Below, one piece after another: positions 5,557 through 6,193 of a stretch of 6,193 nucleotides of DNA. This DNA comes from Campylobacteraceae bacterium (GTDB lineage Bacteria > Campylobacterota > Campylobacteria > Campylobacterales > Sulfurovaceae), in NCBI GenBank assembly GCA_026995985.1, contig JALWNF010000057.1, positions 1 to 6,193 of the forward strand, written 5' to 3'. Positions within the stretch are counted from its first letter, which is position 1. Each line of letters starts with the position of its first letter. A program made the position numbers and the translations under genes. Below the pieces are notes generated by a model. It did no database searches and had not been told where the DNA came from. It saw nothing but the letters and a program-made list of their open reading frames with translations.

Positions 5557-6193
5557 TCATTAAACTGAATAGGTCCCTCTGCACTACCCTCTAAAAGCTG
5601 TCTGACATAAGGGTTGGTTGTATTTCTAAACTTCTCATTCTCAGCCCACTCAATAATCTTACCCTCAAACAAAAATGCCAAGTAGTCAGCAGCTTTAAAG
5701 CTCTCTTTCATATCGTGAGTAATAAGCACAGAAGTAACGCCTAGCTCTCTTTGAAGTTTTAAGATAAGTTGAGTAATAAGGTCAGAGGTAATTGGGTCAA
5801 GTCCAGAGGTTGGTTCATCGTACAAGATAATCTTTGGCTCCATAATAATCGCTCTTGCCAACCCTGCACGTTTTCGCATACCACCACTTAGCTCATTGGG
5901 GGCTAGTTTGGCTACACGTTTTGCATCTAATCCTGTCATGCTTAACATCTTTAATACTTTGTCGTGTATCTCTTTTTCGCTCATATCTTTTCTATGTTCA
6001 CGCAGAGGAAAAGCAACATTATCAAAGATATTCATACTATCAAACATCGCCCCATCTTGAAAGAGGTAACCAATGTTTTTACGAACCTCTCGTAACTCCT
6101 CCTCAGAGGCATTAGGCACACTTACCCCATCTACAATAATATCTCCACTTGTTGGTTTCATTAACCCTACAATATGTTTAATAATGGTCGACT
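5553..6193 (-). CDS. mlaF: MlaF-like ABC transporter ATPase (phospholipid/toluene-tolerance type), N-terminus missing
   Basis: The C-terminal 212 residues of an ABC ATPase are present. The first visible residues (STIIKHIVGLMKPTSG) are the tail of Walker A GxGKST, so roughly the first 45 residues lie beyond the right edge. The ATG at 6161 is internal, not the start. Following motifs, counted from the edge: Q-loop Q45 (YLFQDGAMFDS), signature LSGGMRKRAGLARAI (101-115), Walker B IILYDEP (121-127) with E126, D-loop SGLD and switch H159 (LITHDM). LFQDGAMFDS, VAFPLREH and the MRKRAGLARA form of the signature are typical of MlaF/Ttg2A. The tail EGSAEGPIQF matches the MlaF C-terminal extension. It would power lipid movement between the outer and inner membranes with MlaE and MlaD, whose genes are not in the window. 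It is convergent with, and overlaps by four bases, the gene for the 33-residue peptide. Confidence 0.9.
   Translation of the reverse strand, partial: STIIKHIVGLMKPTSGDIIVDGVSVPNASEEELREVRKNIGYLFQDGAMFDSMNIFDNVAFPLREHRKDMSEKEIHDKVLKMLSMTGLDAKRVAKLAPNELSGGMRKRAGLARAIIMEPKIILYDEPTSGLDPITSDLITQLILKLQRELGVTSVLITHDMKESFKAADYLAFLFEGKIIEWAENEKFRNTTNPYVRQLLEGSAEGPIQFND

Noticed and set aside
5855..6115. Plus-strand open frame of 86 codons opposite mlaF
   Set aside because: It is opposite the conserved ABC signature and Walker B region, whose coding strand is certain; the His/Leu-rich product is typical of a shadow frame.
6159..6161. ATG as the start of the MlaF-like gene
   Set aside because: The frame stays open to the window edge and encodes STIIKHIVGL, the end of Walker A, so the real start is outside.
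6187..6192. GTCGAC (a SalI-type site) at the window edge, considered as a cloning junction
   Set aside because: It is part of the codons for the Lys-Ser-Thr of Walker A and is explained by the protein.

Overview
The window is AT-rich and carries only complete or edge-cut protein genes, with no RNA genes, mobile elements or CRISPR. The protein set suggests a Campylobacterota (epsilonproteobacterial) genome of the Sulfurimonas/Sulfurovum kind. It has a two-subunit heme-copper enzyme of the poorly characterised 'gNOR' type, a multiheme c-type cytochrome, a class I ribonucleotide reductase beta subunit and an MlaF-type lipid-transport ATPase. This placement is inferred from gene content, base composition and protein character, not from a database search.

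Layout: (1) 1-568, minus strand: the N-terminal 189 residues of NrdB, cut by the window edge. (2) 569-672: its upstream region, with a perfect FNR/DNR-type palindrome. (3) 673-1806, minus strand: a secreted pentaheme cytochrome c. (4) 1807-2015: a divergent promoter region with two further FNR-type palindromes, each placed about 41 bases upstream of the start site implied by a good -10 hexamer, one facing each way. (5) 2016-4303, plus strand: a two-gene operon encoding a CuA-less subunit II and a 12-helix heme-copper catalytic subunit. (6) A GC-rich hairpin, then 4357-5556, plus strand: three tightly packed genes for small membrane proteins (unknown, YcxB-like, and a 33-residue single-span peptide). 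(7) 5553-6193, minus strand: an MlaF-like ABC ATPase that runs off the right edge. Its stop codon lies in the same CTAG as the stop of the 33-residue gene.

The centre of interest is 673-4303. The catalytic subunit keeps five of the six canonical heme-copper histidines. The helix VI histidine that binds CuB (or FeB in NO reductases) is aspartate, and the residue four positions later (Tyr in oxidases, Glu in cNOR) is also aspartate. Subunit II has the cupredoxin-like layout, but both CuA cysteines are serine and the first CuA histidine is tyrosine. The most economical reading is an anaerobically or NO-induced nitric oxide reductase that takes electrons from something other than a CuA centre, such as quinol or a cytochrome. 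The divergent pentaheme cytochrome, under a matching FNR-type box, is a candidate partner or a second nitrogen-oxide enzyme. That pairing is inference.
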